The position numbers were made by a program, and so were the translations under genes. Source: OCS116 sp051531935 (GTDB lineage Bacteria; Pseudomonadota; Alphaproteobacteria; Rhizobiales; OSC116). Taken from it: DNA of 64,000 nt. The stretch lies in the NCBI GenBank assembly GCA_051531935.1, contig JAOPTR010000001.1, forward strand, positions 124,001-188,000, written 5' to 3'. Shown piece after piece: positions 62,050-64,000 of this stretch. How positions within the stretch are numbered: the stretch's first letter is position 1; every line of letters starts with the position of its first letter. The notes beneath the pieces are model-generated. The model saw nothing but the letters and a program-made list of their open reading frames with translations. It had not been told where the DNA came from and searched no databases.

Positions 62050-62694
62050 CTATTCTTTAGCTACAGCCCCAATTGTAACCTCTTCACCGTCGATATCTAA
62101 AATCACATCCATATCGATATTACGAGCGATTAGACCCGCATAGTAAACTTGCACATCGCGCGCATCAATGTCATCCGCATCAATCTCAGCAGCCAAAAGC
62201 CCTGTTAGGTTAGGTGCAATTTTAGCAGCCTTACCTTTTGCTTTAAGTAAAAATGCCGCATTTTCAAGATCATCATCTACCGATACATCAATTGAACCAC
62301 CGCGCGGGATGGTTGTCATGGCAATGAGAACTAAATTAAGTAATAACTTAACTTTATTCTTGCCCATTGTTGCCACTGGCGCTTGCCACGTTAGCGAGAT
62401 CTTCTCTTTACCGATAAAAGCTTCGGTTACATATTTTGCATCCATTAGATCAATATGAGCGCCTGCACTGCCTGCCGCACCAAAAGCCAAACGCGCAAAC
62501 TGCAATTTTGCTGATGCTTGCGTGGCTGATTTTTTGATCAGGTTCATGGCAAATTCTTTCATTTGCTCATCTTTTTCGTCTTCTAGCACTTCAAGACCGT
62601 TAGCAATGGCGCCAACTGGGCTAATTACATCGTGGCATACGCGGCTACACAATAAAGCTGCGAGTTCTAACTCACTTAAATTTGTTTGGCTCAT
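62050..62694 (-). CDS. chpT: ChpT, histidine phosphotransfer protein of the CckA-CtrA relay
   Basis: This 214-residue protein has the ChpT helix LAALLCSRVCHDVISPVGAI with phospho-His21, followed by LKVQFAR-like coil and a degenerate ATPase-like domain (KVKLLLNLVLIAMTTIPRGG). ChpT passes phosphate from CckA to CtrA (and CpdR). GAGGAG precedes the ATG. It lies upstream of cheA with a 255-nt gap and about 7 kb from ctrA, a layout seen in several alphaproteobacteria. Confidence 0.93.
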   Translation of the reverse strand: MSQTNLSELELAALLCSRVCHDVISPVGAIANGLEVLEDEKDEQMKEFAMNLIKKSATQASAKLQFARLAFGAAGSAGAHIDLMDAKYVTEAFIGKEKISLTWQAPVATMGKNKVKLLLNLVLIAMTTIPRGGSIDVSVDDDLENAAFLLKAKGKAAKIAPNLTGLLAAEIDADDIDARDVQVYYAGLIARNIDMDVILDIDGEEVTIGAVAKE

Positions 62695-62845
62695 ATCAAG
62701 CTCCTCATTGAATTTCCTTGATATTTAATAGAAAAATACTTAACAAAATGCTGCTAAGGTCGTAACAAATTGATTTTTTTTGGTAACTCTATATTAAGAT
62801 ATTTGTAAATGGCGTATCAGCTTGCCAAGATTTAAAGGATTTCAT

Positions 62846-63655
62846 GTGAACCAATATCTAAACCAGTTAGCCGAACTTAGCATTCAGGCTGGGCGTCAAA
62901 TTATGGAAATCTACGCCAAGGATTTTGAAATTTACACCAAGCAAGATGAAAGCCCTGTTACCGAAGCTGACCAATTGGCAGAAGATATTATCATTAAAGG
63001 CCTTAAAAACATAACGCCCGAAATACCAATAATTGCCGAAGAAATGGCCAGTGAAGGCGCATTACCTCAATTATCGGCAACAACTGATGAAGCTTTTTAT
63101 TTGGTTGACCCGCTAGATGGCACCAAAGAGTTTATAAATAAACGCGATGCCTTTACTGTGAATATTGCATTGATTAAAAACCATAAGCCCGTAGTTGGTG
63201 TTATTTTCGCCCCTGCCTTAAACCTATTATTTTGTGCTGACGTTCAAAATAACATAGCTGTGAAATTTGAATTAAACGATGATTTTGACTTTATCAACCC
63301 ACGTAGCAAGCAAGATATTTCAACAGGTAATTTAACCATCAACCCTTTTAAAATATTAGCCAGCCGTTCTCATTTGAATGTTCAAACGGAAGATTATATC
63401 CAAAATTTAAAGGATAAGCATGGCGAAGTTGAAATTATCAATGTCGGTTCATCGTTAAAATTATGCTTATTGGCGGCGGGTGATGCTGATATTTACCCAC
63501 GTTTTGGCCCGACTATGGAATGGGACATTGCTGCAGGTCATGCAATTTTAGCCGCATCTGGCGGGCATATTGAAACTGAGAAGGGTGATGATTTCACCTA
63601 TGGTGATCAAGATAATGATTTTAAAAACGGCAATTTTATTGCTTATTCAAATTAG
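62846..63655 (+). CDS. cysQ: 3'(2'),5'-bisphosphate nucleotidase CysQ
   Basis: This 269-residue member of the inositol monophosphatase superfamily has the metal motif FYLVDPLDGTKEFINKRDAF, PVTEADQLAEDIII and MEWDIAAGHAILAASGG. It removes 3' phosphate from PAP produced in sulfate assimilation. The frame opens at a TTG at 62822, but the GTG at 62846 has AAAGGA six bases upstream and matches the family start (VNQYLNQLAELS), so it is chosen. It is divergent from chpT. Confidence 0.9.
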   Translation: MNQYLNQLAELSIQAGRQIMEIYAKDFEIYTKQDESPVTEADQLAEDIIIKGLKNITPEIPIIAEEMASEGALPQLSATTDEAFYLVDPLDGTKEFINKRDAFTVNIALIKNHKPVVGVIFAPALNLLFCADVQNNIAVKFELNDDFDFINPRSKQDISTGNLTINPFKILASRSHLNVQTEDYIQNLKDKHGEVEIINVGSSLKLCLLAAGDADIYPRFGPTMEWDIAAGHAILAASGGHIETEKGDDFTYGDQDNDFKNGNFIAYSN

Positions 63656-63656
63656 C

Positions 63657-64000
63657 CTATCGCGCGTCTTTAAACTGTTTACCCGCTGCACTTAACCGCT
63701 GACGACTATCCAACCCACCTGACGGAGAATTGCCGACACTTAAATTAATATGTGCTGCTTTGGCTGCTGTTTCTGACGCATCGTCTGCATCTGTTTGATT
63801 TTTATCTTTTGACATTTTCGCATTTGCCAAAATATCAATAGGTTCCTTGGCCTTTGCAATTTGGTCAACCACAAAATTCTTATTAATTGAATAGACATTT
63901 AGGTCTAACCAATGGCTACGTGCTGACTTTACAAACTTGCTACGGCTTTGCTTCCAAATATCTAAATTCTTTTGAGAATGAAACAAATATAGGCGATTTT
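63657..64000 (-). CDS. Unrecognised protein, 5' end outside the window
   Basis: The minus-strand frame is open from the window edge to a stop at 63657. The visible 114 residues read NRLYLFHSQKNLDIWKQSRS and onward, ending in a Ser/Lys/Ala-rich segment (SAAGKQFKDAR). A TTG lies at 63986, but the upstream codons continue the frame, so the gene is probably cut. I do not recognise it. It converges with cysQ and has no visible membrane helix. Confidence 0.55.
   Translation of the reverse strand, partial: NRLYLFHSQKNLDIWKQSRSKFVKSARSHWLDLNVYSINKNFVVDQIAKAKEPIDILANAKMSKDKNQTDADDASETAAKAAHINLSVGNSPSGGLDSRQRLSAAGKQFKDAR

Noticed and set aside
1..64000. Mobile element or prophage
   Set aside because: No integrase, transposase, terminal repeat or phage gene was seen in any frame, and gene order looks chromosomal.

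Overview
The window is a gene-dense, A+T-rich stretch of alphaproteobacterial chromosome. The order-diagnostic genes are ctrA, chpT, sciP (DUF1153) and an FlbD-type sigma54 regulator, together with a petABC bc1 operon, a DUF6111/DUF1285/NUDIX/CCA operon, an lgt-midA-pgeF operon and an elongator tRNA-Met of alphaproteobacterial type. I cannot fix the order or genus by reading. A flagellated, aerobic, probably aquatic member near Hyphomicrobiales fits best. I see no integrase, transposase, prophage, CRISPR array or rRNA gene.

Region 1 (1-12.7 kb) is mainly housekeeping on the minus strand: ychF (cut by the window edge), pth, rplY, prs and ubiK. It then has small membrane genes divergent from a MarR regulator, a GST, an AIM24-like protein, two tandem RTX repeat proteins that both carry a lipobox, and lgt-midA-pgeF. 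Region 2 (12.8-25.3 kb) holds a pseudoazurin, a TM2 protein, a VOC protein, mtnP-apt, petABC, trmL-hemF, the GNAT-DUF1285-NUDIX-DUF6111-CCA operon and a metallophosphoesterase.

Region 3 (25.3-39.3 kb) holds uvrB, a soluble PAS-PAS chemoreceptor, an Asp/Glu racemase-like protein, a LysM protein, glpD, and an ABC exporter overlapping a flavin reductase. It also holds a GST divergent from a marR-GNAT-phosphoesterase operon, tRNA-Met(CAT), a PmtA-like methyltransferase and mnmA.

Region 4 (39.4-62.7 kb) is a large motility and cell-cycle island: fliK-flgD, sciP, fliF-fliG-fliH-fliN-flbD-flhA-flhF-like, fliI-fliJ (minus strand), ctrA, and cheA-cheW-cheY-cheB-cheR (minus strand) preceded by chpT. 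The phosphorelay output (ChpT to CtrA), the CtrA antagonist SciP, the class II to III switch regulator FlbD and the chemotaxis core therefore lie within about 20 kb. A good sigma54 promoter lies before fliK, and the ctrA promoter region has a hairpin-like repeat bounded by two GANTC (CcrM-type) sites. The right edge has cysQ and the end of an unrecognised gene.

The most notable non-gene signals are three operator palindromes spaced exactly 27 bp apart between the GST and marR genes (35384-35455), a paired operator at another marR gene (5039-5097), the RTX lipoprotein pair, a 12-bp tandem repeat before fliF, a perfect 22-bp palindrome over the fliJ stop codon, a very acidic FliH tail, and an FlhF-like protein that has lost GTPase motifs. 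No wholly new multi-gene system could be established from sequence alone.
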